The notes beneath the pieces are model-generated. The model was not told where the DNA came from. It was given only the letters and a program-made list of their open reading frames with translations, and ran no database searches. Both the position numbers and the translations under genes were made by a program. A stretch of DNA of 64,000 nt from Zingiber officinale (lineage: Eukaryota; Streptophyta; Magnoliopsida; Zingiberales; Zingiberaceae): positions 64,877,788-64,941,787 of the forward strand of contig NC_055988.1 in NCBI RefSeq assembly GCF_018446385.1. The letters are read 5' to 3'. Within the stretch, counting starts at the first letter, position 1. Each line of letters begins with the position of its first letter. This document shows positions 46,285-58,800 of this stretch, in pieces.

Positions 46285-46456
46285 GCTCTGATACCAATAA
46301 ATTGGTATCAGATAAATCTCGAAAATCCATAATACAAAAATCCAACAAGTATCGCCAAACTTGGCGCTCTGATACAAAGTAAATAAATTGGTATCAGGTT
46401 ATCCCAAACATACTAAATACGAAAACAAAAGATCGTAAAACTGTGCTCTGATACCA
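46285..46456. repeat. PBS (46445-46456) preceded by two further PBS-like inverted repeats
   Basis: 46445-46456 GCTCTGATACCA is the true PBS complement, six bases from the LTR at 46463. At 46287-46312 TCTGATACCAAT and ATTGGTATCAGA form a perfect 12-bp inverted repeat with a 2-bp spacer. At 46366-46396 a weaker pair recurs. Confidence 0.85.
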
Positions 46457-46462
46457 CTAAAT

Positions 46463-49226
46463 TGTCACGCCCCCAGAAGAGTCCCTGTCCGAGAAAATTT
46501 CGGCAGCATCTCCCCTGTACGGCGGACAATCAAAATTTTCTACAAGCACTAAATACTCAGCCACAGGCGGCTGGAATAATAACAGTAAATAAAATCAATC
46601 ACCACGCAGTTTATATATGTATTCAGCCTCTAGCTGTCACAACCACGCAGTTAATAAAATAAACAACATAGTAATACCCTGACTCGAAATCAACCCTACT
46701 CAACTACACTCGTAAAGCCCAAATCCGATTTTTCTTACCTCTTCTGCCGTCCAGGCAGGCATGTAGTAGAGTAAATCCAAATCATACTAAAAGTCCATCC
46801 AACGGAAAGATTCCATACAATATCCATATGTAAGTCCAAAACAAAACTAAAATAAAGTCTGATAGCGAAAAAGCTAAAATGAAACAACTCAAAAACCAGC
46901 AGCGGAGTAGCACTACGTGCAGTGGGGACTAGCGACTGGAACTCCCTCCTGACAGCATCAACCTGAAAGTAACAACAATGGAGGCGGGGTGAGTCCAACA
47001 CAGGTACAATTGATATGCAAAGTAAATAAACAACACCTAGCACTAATCATGCGTACAGTCTCCCGATAAGAAAGATAAGAATGCATCTGAAATAAACAGG
47101 AGAATACTGTACTAACCAGGTCCTAAGTATAAGGTCAAACAGTCCGAGGGATAAGGAAATTCTATGCGTGTGTCAAACATAGGTATCCAAACAATATGTA
47201 GCAAATAAATGCAGCAAACACAATCATGCATATGATGCCAATGATGCGTCCTGGTCACCCCTAACGCCATCGATCATCTCATACAAAAGTGAGGCCGAGT
47301 GGGTAGGGTCGTGACAACCGTGCACTCTGTCGTCACTACTCCCGATGAGTGACCGAGTGGACGGGATGTTGTCGGAGTACACCTATCCTCCTACCCCAAA
47401 TCATAGATGGGGAGCTCAATGCTCTCAACTCCCGGTACTCAAATACGGGAGGAATCCTGCCGAATAACACGTTGTGTCACACTACCCATGAGCGAACCAA
47501 CGGTGCCTAACAGAGTCCCCACACTGGCTGAATCGACCACTAACCCATGAGTGGTGGTGTGTGCAGATCCATGTAACTGGCGATGTGCTCAACAATAATG
47601 GAGCGGACTATCGCACAGCATGTAATCATGCAAATGATGTATGGCAATAACCATATAAACATCCTGACCTAATCCATGTATATAGAAAAGTGCACCCTAG
47701 GTCAACGAATCATATCGAATCAAAGGTACACAGAAGGTATAAAAACCTAGGTCCTGAACATGGTGAAGCATGGTATATCACTACCCCTATAAGCATGTAT
47801 AAATAGGTAAAATATACCTGAGATGCAGAACCAATCAATCAATCAAGCATGTAAGATTTGGGTAGTGATTAACCGAAACAGATAAGAAACACCATTAATG
47901 CAACATGTTAATTTAATTACTAAGCATATCAAATGACATAAGTCAAAAGTACCCGCCTCCGATAAGAAAAGTCCAAATCTGACTCCGAGATACCCGTCTC
48001 GCGTCAAAGTCCTGTGATACCAACAGAGATATATTTTATTTAGCTAAAATTCCAATGAATTGCTAAATAGAATCCTTAAAACTATTTAGGGCAAAAACCC
48101 TAAATAATAATCACCAATATACCTAATTCAATTAGGAAAACCCTAATTATTGATCAACCTTAACTGGTCATCGATTAATTTCTCCACAGCAAGACCTAAA
48201 TCCACAACGTTAAACAAGAACTTTACCTTTCACTGATCGGATCAAAGTTGGATATCAAGGAAACAACCAAGGCATTCAGTGTTGTGGTGGCCGGAATCCA
48301 ACAACTTCACACCACTGTCACTGCCAATTGGAAAACAAATTCCATATCTAACTAATTAGAAATCCCTACAATAGCATACCAAAAATCTACATCACTGCTG
48401 AAATTAACAATACCATTACCTGACCTTCTTCTCTGGCGATGGTAGCAACCAGCAATGGCTGGAAAAATCATGTATCAGCCCACTGCCGGAAACCCTAGGT
48501 CAGGCGCTGCTCCGTTCAGCCTCAGGTGGTGGCGGCGCCTGGTGCGGCTCGGGAAGGAGGAGAAGGAGAGACCGACCGGCAGAGGGGAGAAGAGATCGAG
48601 CGGCAGCAGTGGCGTCGCTGTGGTGGCGGGAGAGGATGCTAGGCTCGGCGGTGGGCCGGCGCTAGGGCAGAGAGGAGCTCGCTGGCAGCACAGTGGAGAT
48701 CGGAGAGGGCGTCGGCGTCGGTGGCACCTAGGGCACGCAAGTTCGACGGCTGATGAGAGAAACTCGGCTGCCGACGATGGAAGGAATTCGGCTAGGGCAG
48801 AAGGGAGAAAGGCACGGCTCCGTGCGTCACCGACGGCGAGGGCACGAAGGAGGTCAGTCGGCTGCGGAGAGGGAGAAAGGAAGTGCCGACTTCCCTTGGT
48901 CCGGGGCTTATTCACGCCTGGGAGAGGAGGAGGGAACCGCTGAGTGGCCGGCGGTTAGGGCTTCGGCGTCGCAGGGGAAATCGGAAGGGAAGGAAATGGT
49001 TCGGCGTGAGGAAAGAAAAGAAAACAAAATAAAGAAAATAAAAGAAAAAAGGAAATGTAATTATAAACATTTCCTCGCTTAAATGGGGTAACCTAAACAG
49101 GCTTTCCCGGTCCCCGTTTTTATCCCCGTTAACTCCTCCGTACGAGCTCCGAAAAATTCCCGAAAAATTCCCAAAAATTTTGGAAAATTCCCTCCTTAAT
49201 ATTCGCCTATTTTCCGGTATTTTACA
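46463..49226 (-). repeat. 5' LTR of Tekay-type element
   Basis: 2764 bp, nearly identical to 38837-41635. Confidence 0.93.
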
Positions 49227-49231
49227 TCAGG

Positions 49232-49786
49232 TTAAAAAGTTAGGGGTTTTTTAGATGAAAATAAATTCATTGTGAAATTCGTCGCAAATCTGCGATAAAT
49301 GCAAGAATTTGTCATAGAATGTTAATTAATATTTGAGTGTATTTATATGATAAAAAGATTTATAGGGACCTATAGTAACTGGTTTCATCTCATTCTGAAC
49401 TCTTTAAGTACCTCAACTGGCTTTAGAGAGTCTAATTTATATATAAAAAAATGAATTCTACGACGAATCCTGAATTCATCGCAAATTTTACGACGAATCC
49501 ATTATTCATCACTGAATGTGCGACAAATCCATTTTTCATTGCTGAATTTGTGACGAATTTAGGATTCGTCACAAAATCTACTATAAATATTGAAGTTTGT
49601 AGCTAGTTTCCAATGAATTTTGTGACGAATCATATTTTGTTGCTAATTTGCTACGAAAAATATTATCATAAAATACGTTGCTAAATAGTGTCAATTTATA
49701 TTTTTGTTGTAAATTTTGTTACAAATTAGCAATGAAAATTTTTTATCATAAATATTCGTTCCTAAATTATAATTTTTTTTAATGAG
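49232..49786 (-). repeat. subterminal repeat region of the CACTA element
   Basis: GACGAAT(C/T) and its complement ATTCGTC, with weaker derivatives (TGCTAATTTGCTACGA), recur about a dozen times in both orientations. This is the usual look of CACTA subterminal transposase-binding repeats. A degenerate terminus TTTTTTTTAATG at about 49774-49785 may derive from the CACTA end. Confidence 0.58.
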
Positions 49787-50080
49787 TTTCAGATTGAAAA
49801 TTTTTTGGATCAGATTTGAGTTTACCTAAATTGAGAGTTTAGCGGATATTTTGGGGTTAACTCATATTTTATTTTAAAAATTAAGATACTTTTATGTATA
49901 TTATTAATGTTAATAGGATAGAATTTTTAAGTTATTCAGGTCAGAATAGATTGATTGAATTCCAATTCAAATTTAGAAGTTTTGAATTGAATTTAAATTT
50001 AGATCGAATTTAGATTGAAATTTGAAAGAGAAAATTCGATCCGACCCGAATCTACACAGACGTTTTCAGACCATATGATT
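49787..50080 (+). repeat. dispersed AT-rich repeat, copy 1
   Basis: It matches the reverse complement of 52130-52580, sharing TTGGATCAGATTTGAGT-like and TATTTTAAAAATTAAGATA-like stretches and a CCGACCCGAATC end. No gene is present. Confidence 0.62.
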
Positions 50081-50744
50081 TCTTAAACACAGAACCTTTT
50101 TAGGGTAATTTATTTCTATGATCGCATGATTCAATGCTTATAGAGTTCACATGGAAATATGTTATCTAAAGAATTAAAAGTCATCTACCACCCTAGAATT
50201 AAATACATGTAATATTAAATTTTCATTATGTACATGAGTAATATATATATTTGAAATTCAAATAGTTTTAGGCAAAACTCCTATATAAATTTTAAACATT
50301 CTAAATTTATAAATAAATATCTTTTATGAATTCTTTAGACCTTTTTATTTAGAGTCATTATACGCCTCATTTAGGGTTCAAACAACTACTATTATGTATT
50401 TCCTATACCCTCTAGAGCAATTGTATTCCTTCTTTCTCTAATTTAAATCTATTTAGGACCGTATGACAAGTGAACCTAAATTAGTCTAACTTCACAAATA
50501 AATGCTTTCATGCGCTTTTTAGTTCAACTAAAATATATAAATACAGAGGAATAATATACTGCCATCTTATATTATCTTTTGCTGTGGATTTAGGCATCTC
50601 AAATCTAGTCGTCTCGATTTATTTTTTTTTTAAAATTAATATTTCCTCAAAGAAGAATATTATACCTATAAGTATTTAAAATTTTTAATTTTAAATGTTA
50701 TAATATAAAATGGAAACTTGAACATAGAAAAAAAAAATCACTCA
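50081..50744. other. AT-rich intergenic sequence
   Basis: Nothing recognisable: no gene, RNA or element end was seen. Confidence 0.6.
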
Positions 50745-51080
50745 AAACCATTATAGCTCAATTTTTAAATTCTAAAATCTTTACCCTAAATATATATAAT
50801 ATATACCTTATAAATATTTAAAATTTTTAATTTTGAATACTATAATATAAGAGAAAAATCTTAATCCTTGAGAAAAAATCTTATAGCTCAATTTTTAAAT
50901 TCTAAAATCTTTACCCTAAATATATATAATATATACCTTATAAATATTTAAAATTTTTAATTTTGAATACTATAATATAAAAGAAAAATCTTAATCCTTG
51001 ATACAAAAATCTTATTGACTCAAATTTATTATAACTCTATTCTTAAATTCTAAAATTTTAAACCCTAAATATATATAATA
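50745..51080 (+). repeat. tandem repeat of 129-bp units
   Basis: TATAGCTCAATTTTTAAATT recurs at 50753 and 50882 with near-identical following sequence. A third, diverged partial copy begins at about 51028. Confidence 0.85.
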
Positions 51081-51213
51081 TACTCTAAGATAAAAAAATT
51101 TTAAAAAATATTTTGGATTGACTTAGGAGCCTGGATCACCTAAATTCAACCCAGGACATCTAGAGTTAATCTTGGCACCTTGGATCCAAGGGTCACGCAA
51201 TGTAAAATCAGTA

Positions 51214-51293
<80 letters not shown>

Positions 51294-51300
51294 ATATATA
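51214..51300 (+). repeat. (TA)n microsatellite, about 85 bp
   Basis: Almost pure TA with one TT interruption near 51279. It creates a spurious Tyr-Ile frame. Confidence 0.97.
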
Positions 51301-51647
51301 AGTCTTCCGTTGTCATGAATCCATATGCATTAGTAAATGATTTTTATTTTATTTTTTTTTGTTTTTTGAATTTTAAAAATTTAATATTTCCTTATTTAAA
51401 TTTAATAGATAGATATATCCCCTAAACACATTACAATACTCAATAAATACTTAAATTAATTTAATTTATTTTTTTTTAAACCAAATACTATAACCTAATT
51501 AGAAAGCCTAAACCCTATAGATAAAATCTACAAAAAAAAAAATAGCTTTAACACTATACCCAAAGCCTGAACCCTATAAATAAAATCGTAAAGAAATTTT
51601 TTAATTATTTTTTATAAAAATAAAAAAAAACAAAAAAAACAAAAAAA

Positions 51648-51696
51648 CGTTGATACTGTGCGCGACACTCACAGTCGCGCATCGCGCACAGTATCA
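51648..51696. repeat. perfect hairpin between two (TA)n tracts
   Basis: TTGATACTGTGCGCGA and TCGCGCACAGTATCAA are exact reverse complements (16 bp) with a 16-nt GC-rich spacer that itself repeats CGCGCA. Confidence 0.88.
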
Positions 51697-51697
51697 A

Positions 51698-51701
<4 letters not shown>

Positions 51702-51762
<61 letters not shown>
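51702..51762 (+). repeat. (TA)n microsatellite, about 60 bp
   Basis: Pure TA dinucleotides. Confidence 0.97.
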
Positions 51763-51766
<4 letters not shown>

Positions 51767-52129
51767 TAAACGTTCTAAATTTATAAATAAGTACTCTTAT
51801 TCATTTCTTATACTCAAAAACTCTCTCTTTATTTTATTTTATTCAATTTAGAGTTATTTAAAATCACATAACAATTTTGTTCAAAATTTTACACAAATCT
51901 AATTATTTTAAATTGATGCGCTTCTTAAATTTTCTAAAGTTCAAGATTTTATTTATTTGAGATTTTTTTTCTTATAAATAAAAGGACTTTAAAATATATG
52001 GACAAATGAAGAAGATAAAAAAAATAAAAGAATAAATCTAGCAGTTAACTTAATTCTATGAAATTAAAAGCCTACAATAATATTAGAAATATTGGGATAT
52101 ATAAAACATCTTTTTAATGTTAAAAATAG
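51763..52129. other. AT-rich intergenic sequence
   Basis: No gene or recognisable element is seen. Confidence 0.6.
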
Positions 52130-52580
52130 ATACGAATTTGGATGGGTCGGATGAAATTTGAGTTGGATCAATTATTTTTTAATCTCAATCTGAATTCAAT
52201 CAGAATTTAAACTTAATCTGAAACTTCTAAATTAAAATCTGAACTTAATCTAAATATGATAAATCTGAATCCCATCCGAATAATCTAAAAAATATGAAAA
52301 AATCTATTCAAAATGATTTTTTTATTATTTTTTTTATAATTTTCAACTTTTGTCTCTATCCTCCATTATTTAATATTAATATATATAAAATATTTTAATT
52401 TTTAAAATAAAATTTAATTTAATCTAAAATACCCACTAACTTTCCAATTTGAGTAGATCCGAATCCAATTCAAATCTAAAATTTTCAACCTAAAATCCTC
52501 TGACTCAAATTATATCCGAATCCAAAAATTTACAATCCGAACTTGGATTGAATTTATTTTTACACCCTGTAAAATGGAGC
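52130..52580 (-). repeat. dispersed AT-rich repeat, copy 2 (inverted relative to 49787-50080)
   Basis: It is reverse complementary to copy 1 over most of its length and full of AATCTGAA/AATCCGAA-type short units. It ends about 45 bp before the TATA box of the glutaredoxin gene. Confidence 0.62.
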
Positions 52581-52624
52581 AGAAAACATTTCCTTTTAAA
52601 AAGGAATATACACTTTTAATTCTT

Positions 52625-52634
52625 TATAAAAATA
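52625..52634 (+). promoter_or_regulatory. candidate TATA box of the GRXS14-type gene
   Basis: TATAAAAATA lies 185 bp upstream of the start codon in an otherwise AT-rich stretch. A transcription start about 30 bp downstream would give a 5' leader of about 150 nt. Confidence 0.45.
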
Positions 52635-52809
52635 TATTATTTAATCATTCTCACAAAGACAAAATATGAAGTAAAATGAATTTTTTTATCTCAAAAATTA
52701 TTTTCGTTTGCTTGGCTCGTAGATTCCGAAGATCCACCACCGTTGCCACCGCCGCCCCGTCCTCTCCGCCGTCTCTCTCGCGACACGCCTTTTCGCCGAC
52801 AAGTGAACG

Positions 52810-55800
52810 ATGGCCTCGCTTGCAGTCGCCGCCGTCTTTGCTACTCCTTCCGACTTCCTCACCGCGCCTCTTCATCGTCGGGGATCTCATGTAGTCACGA
52901 ATTCCTCCTCTGTCTCTGGCTGCCTCCTGACCAAAAGGGGAGATTCTAGACGCATCGGACAGAGGCATAGGGCGGCCTCTCTCGCAATTAGGTGCTCCTC
53001 TGGTAAGGTTCTGCTCCTTCGGTTGTCTCTTGATGGCTTGTTATGAATACGCCACTTCATTTTTCTCCTGTCTGTCGAATGGATTAGGGTTTGAAGTATG
53101 TTTCTGTTCCTAGTCTTTACTTTGTTTCTTCGATTGATTTGGCTTCAGCTTTGAGTCCCGAGCTGAAATCGACAATCGATAAGGTCGTGCAATCGCAAAA
53201 AGTGGTGCTTTTTATGAAGGGAACGAAGGAATTCCCCCAGTGTGGCTTCTCGAACACTGTGGTGCAGGTTTTGAATTCACTGAACGTGCCCTTTGACACT
53301 CTGAACATACTTGAAAACGAAATCCTGCGTCATGGGATGAAGGAATACTCAAACTGGCCAACTTTTCCCCAACTCTACATTGATGGGGAGTTTTTTGGTG
53401 GCTGTGACATTGTTGTCGGTAAGATTTCAACCCATAAGGTTGAATGCTTGTCCATTTTTCCAGTTATTTTGTTATTGCAAGAAGTTTTTCTGATTTGCAT
53501 GCTAGTAAAGTTTTCTATCATTCTCAAATGAAGCCTCATGGATTAATAACCATAATATCAGCTAGAAAATTCAATATGAACAAAAGATTAGAGTTTCTTC
53601 TTGGAATTTTGAACAAAATAGTTGAGTTTTTTCTAGGTCAAAAAAAAAAAATAGTTGTGCTAGACTTTTTGAGAAATGTGTATGCATAGCAATATTTCAT
53701 GTTTTATGAAGAAGCCAATTCGTCATAATTACAAGAGCCGCCGAAACATATAAGTGCTACATCAACAATTGGACAATTCCATCAGCACATCCCTTGTGCA
53801 AGTGAAGGCTATGACTCTGAGACACTAGATAATGCTCATAACACAATTGTATGCTACATTCATGGGAATACATGAACATTACACCAAGAACAATAGCAAT
53901 TAACTTGAATCCTTAACTAATAAATGTTATCTATATGTACAATGTTTTGAATTGATGAAAAGGGAACATGATAAATATACAAAAACATAATATAAGTGTG
54001 CAGAAATATAAAGTGAATTAAAAGGAAAACTCCATAAAACATATGAACTTTGAAGTTGGATGATGACTGCATCTCAAGAATAGAGCAGCATGTCTAATGA
54101 CTTTACTCAACACCTCCAAATGTTTTTGACTGGTATGAAGCAAAAATGAAAAGAGACTTATTAAAAATAAACTAGTAGGTGAGCTTCTCAAAGCAAAAGG
54201 GCAGTTCGGTGCATGAAACTCCTGTCAATGTGAGGTCTCGGGGAAGGGTCTATTGTACGTAACCTTGCTTTGCAAGAGGCTGTTTTCGAAACTTAAACCA
54301 TGGCCTTTAGGTCATACAACAACAAATTTACTGCACCAAGCCTCCCAAAGCAACAAGCAAATAAATAAATAAATAAGCAAGTCAATGCAAGAGAAACACT
54401 ATGCAAATGATATAATCTCTAACATGAAACATAATGGAGACCTCAATCACAATCGTCAAATCGGGGACAATGCCCATATCTATCTCCTGACCTGAGAGGG
54501 TCACCTCATCTATAGAGTCCAATTTATCTTTTGTCCATAGTGGTTACTTCAGCCGTTAGACCTATAAGACTCAAACCTATAGCTCACATTGATGTAAAAT
54601 CAACACTTTAGAAGCTTGACCTTTCATTTGGGTGTCGACAATTCTAAAGTTTCATTAGTTTAGAATCATCACAAGGCATCATGTGATAATTAAGTGTGGA
54701 CAGACCAACTTTTGCAAACTCTTTTTCATGTAATTATTCATAAGTAATAGCAATATTCTAATAATTGATAACACCTGCTCTAATGAAAGATATTCTAATA
54801 TATAACCATGAAATCTAATAAGCATGATAAAAGTAACATAAGGGACATAAAGAGTCAAACAACATATATAAAGGGAACAAGTTGATAAAAAAAGACATTA
54901 CATAAGATTGGTAAAATTCCACTAAGTTAGAGCTCAACAAAGTCTATAAGGCATGTCAGGCTCAAGTTTTTTTTGCAGTTGAGCTTGCCATTGTTAGGGG
55001 GCAGGGTGTTTTTCTACTTCATAGTATACTCACAAGCTCTCTTAGGGTAGGATGAAAAACTTCCCTTTGTATTTTTTTCTCTCCTCTTAATGGACATATA
55101 CATATATATTAATAAAACTACATATTCATTATGCAAAAACAATCGTGGAATCTTCTTCATCATTGTTTAACCACATCCAAAATACCTCATTTCCCACCCA
55201 TAGCTTTGTCAACCTCCTACCTAATGGATTCACTATTCAAGTAAGGGGAGAATCCTACCTTGGCTCCAAAAGTCATATTGTTCATAGTGAAAGCTTTCCT
55301 CCTATTGTTGCCGCCTTACCTTGAGACAATAAGAGGGTGGCTTAGAACAATTCGAAAAGAGGAGAAAAAGATCCAATCCATATGGCCTGCTTGTTTCAAT
55401 TATATTACTCAATTTGATTGTCTTGCCCAAGTCAACCGATCTGATTGACATCACTTTCCCAATAGATGCATCAAGCCAATGTGATTGATATAACATGATC
55501 TACTACCTAGCCAGTATGTTTGATCCATTGAACCTTTAGCACAATCAACATTTATCTGGTTTGCTTGATCATCCGTTTGTTCTTATGTTTATTAGACTTA
55601 GGTTCGAATAGTTGACAATGGTGCGGATTCCAGTGCTTACGTTTTTTTTACACATATGATAAATTAAAATATTAAGTGTCCATAGGAGTGTAATTTGTTT
55701 TGAGTGTCAAACTTCAACACGTATATGGAGAAAGTAGATGAAGTGTTCATGAATCAAAGGATTGTCCTGATCGCTTTGTGATGCATGTGTTGATTAATTC

Positions 55801-58800
55801 GTTCAACCTGCTCAGTTCGTTTGGCTCACTTGATCTGTGTTACTCGCCTGTCACTTTCAGCTCACTTGACCATTTTGCCCCACTTGACTTGCTTGACCCC
55901 ATTTGGCCTGCTTGACTCTTTGTTCAGCTTGCTTGGGTCGTTCAATATGCTTGCTTCGCCCTTTGACTTCTTTACCCATCTGCATTTATCATTGGAGAAT
56001 GAGATGATCATAAAAAAAGAATTCTTTGAATAGAGTCAGGTATAATTATTGATAATCATGAAAATTGATACTCTTGGTTTATTTTTCTAATCTAGTATAC
56101 CAATATATATTCCATGAGAATTAATAGGGAATATAATGACATAATTAGCTTATTTGGAAACAAATACAGCTAATGCTAAGGATCATGATTCATTTTGCAA
56201 CTCTTTTTCTCAGTTGATTTATTTCTTATCTATGCCTATTCGGTTGGATATTGGGTCTTAAAACAACTAATACGGCTTTGCAAGAGAAAATCGAGGTGCC
56301 ATCAATCGATGAAAGTCAGAATCAACTTCTAAATCGAAATCTACATTTCGCGTAGATGAATCTAGACTATTAATTTGCTCAAAACCGAGTACGGGTGAAT
56401 GAGAAATTAATTGTTTAAAGTTAAGCCCAAAAATAGCGTAAGGAAGTAGATGGGGAATAGTTCCACATCTGAAATTTCCAAGAGAGATTGCTTCCTTATA
56501 TGCATTGCTGTGTTAATGGAACTAACACAAAAAGCACAGGTGCTCTCTTCCCATGCGCTGCCCGCACGCACGCAATGAGCGCTTTGTTGGCACACTTTGC
56601 ACTTCGCATCATCAAAGAGGGTGATAGATCATAAGTGATACAATTTGGAGCGTTGATCACGAAGAGTTGCAATCTGACCTTTAGCGACCAGATCTGATCT
56701 GAAGCGTTAGATTGAATGAGTTAATCTGGCGGTCGAGATCAAAAGATGATCTGAAGGCTCAGATCAAGGGTTGTCTGAATAGATACAACCCTCTAGATTA
56801 AACGGCTCAAATGAATCCCTCTAAATTAAACAGCTCAGATGAATTCTCACCAAAAGGTACATCACCTCTTCTCCTCTATAAAGATAACCCTCCAGATGTT
56901 GGAAAAACACACAAAAGGTTTATCAGTCTCGAAATTTGAAGTGCTGCTATTTCGGAGTCCAAAAAGTCTATGAGAAGGTTCGTCGGTCTCGAAATTTGAA
57001 GTGCTGTTATTTCGAGATAACATCGTTGTATCTTAGGAAACGAATTGCTGTTATCCGTAAGCACCTGTAGCGACTACAAGCACGAGGTATTGAAGACCTC
57101 ACAATCATAAAACAATATCGTGCAAACTGATGGATGGGATCAACGACGGTTCGACCGCCATTCCACACGGATAAAAGCCGGAGAAGTTCAACGAAACCGA
57201 CTTCAAATGATGACAAGAAAAGATGTTGTTCTACCTGATAACGCTAAACCTCGTACGATTTTTGCATGAAGACCCACCGGTTGCTACGGAAGGTAAGCCC
57301 GATAATAAGGCTGCATGCGATACATGGACGAACGGAGATTTCCTGTGCCGCAACTACGTTCTCAACGCATTGGACACCACGTTGCATAACGTGTATTGTT
57401 TGATGGAAACAACAAAATCTTTGTGGGAATCACTTGAAAAGAAATACAAAATCGAAAACGTCGGATTGAAGAAATTCATCGTCGGACGTTTTTGGATTTC
57501 AAGATGCTAGATTCCAAGAGCGTAACGTCTCAAGTCCAAGACATGCAATTGATACTGCATGATCTGAATGCCGAAGGCATGAAGCTGAACGAGTCGTTCA
57601 AAGTAGTGCGGTAATTGAGAAACTCCCTCCGTCATGGAAGGATTTCAAAAATTACCTTAAGCACAAGCAAAAGGAGATGATACTTGAAGACCTAATCCTG
57701 AGGCTACGAATAAAGGAAGATAATCGAAAGATGTCCGACTCCAGAGGAGCGAAGCAGACAGTTGACGAGATATCCAACCTGGTTGAGCCAAATGCCAAAA
57801 ATCCGAAGCAATCCAAAAAACAGGATCAAGGCAAGAAATTCAAGGGCACGCGCTACAACTGCAGAAAGCCAAGATACATATCCAAAGATTGTAGACGCCC
57901 GAAGAAACCAACCAAAAGTCAGAAGGATACTGTAAAGCAGGTCGTAACTTCTGACGACGTGCAATTGAATCTCACTGCGGTCATGTTTAAAGCCAACACG
58001 GTGATAGAAAATCCAAAGCAGTGGTGGATCAATATTGGAGCAACACGTCATATCGGTTCTGATAAGGCGATGTTCTCTAAGTATACTCCGATAAGTGGAA
58101 GAAAGCTCTATATGGGCAATTCCACGACATCCCCGATTGTCAGACTCGGGAAAGTTGTTCTAAAAATGACGTCTGGGAAAGAGCTAACACTCATTGATGT
58201 GCTCTATGTTCCCGACATCAGAAAGAACCTAGTTTCTGGATCAACACTTATTAAGGTTGGTTTCAGACTAGTGTTCCAGTCAAACAACTTTGTACTTACG
58301 AAGAATGATGTATTTGTCGGTAAGGGGTACTTAAAACAGAGTCGGTTCAAAATGGTTTTAATGACTGTACGCCGTGATTTTGATGGTAATAAAATAAAAG
58401 CTTCTAGCTACGTTGTTGAGTGTTTTAATTTATAGCATGATCGACTTGGGCATGCCAATAATAATACTCTGAAATGCCTTGTCAAGTTAAATTTATTACC
58501 AAATGTTAATGTGGACGAAACACACAAATGAAAAGTGTGCGTGGAAGCAAAAATGACGAGACTACTTTTTCATTCGGTGAAAAGGTCAACGACTCCTTTA
58601 GAGTTAATACATAGTGATCTATGTAACTTAAAATTCGTGCAAACTAGAGGAGGTAAAAAGTATTTTATTACTTTATTGATGACTGCACGAGGTTATGTTA
58701 TATCTTTCTTTTAAGAAGTAAAGACGAAGCCTTAGAAGCTTTCAGAACCTATAAAACAGAAGTTGAAAATCAATTTGATAAACGAATTAAAATAATTCGT

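Larger units (their letters stand above)
38837..49226 (-). mobile_element. Tekay/Del-type Ty3-gypsy element, recently inserted, internally rearranged
   Basis: The 10.39 kb element has LTRs 38837-41635 and 46463-49226 that differ at only one to two percent of positions by eye plus small indels. TCAGG duplications, a PBS (46445-46456) and a PPT (41636-41647) are present. The internal region (4827 bp) keeps only the back of pol (RT end, RNase H, integrase C-terminus) next to the PPT. Gag, protease, the front of RT and the integrase core are missing or replaced. It is therefore non-autonomous. Confidence 0.9.
26789..49786 (-). mobile_element. decayed CACTA (En/Spm-like) DNA transposon, heavily interrupted
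   Basis: The minus-strand TNP2-type transposase is spread over 37289-37169, 32833-32346 and 28085-26789. Between the coding pieces lie a Sirevirus-like element, an old LTR and a solo gypsy LTR. The 5' region (37290-38836 and 49232-49786) contains a TRIM and a complete Tekay-type element, and ends in CGACGAATCC-type subterminal repeats. A clean CACTA terminus was not found; a degenerate TTTTTTTAATG near 49775-49785 may be the right end. The left end is lost. Confidence 0.72.

Noticed and set aside
48455..48943. 162-codon plus-strand frame and 146-codon minus-strand frame.
   Set aside because: Both fall in the GC-rich part of the Tekay LTR and are repeated, partly broken, at 40866-41325. No protein family is recognised.
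51180..51425. Frame encoding a Tyr-Ile repeat.
   Set aside because: It is a translation of the (TA)n microsatellite.
57704..58051. 115-codon minus-strand frame.
   Set aside because: It is antisense to the gag/protease region of the intronic copia element and resembles no family.
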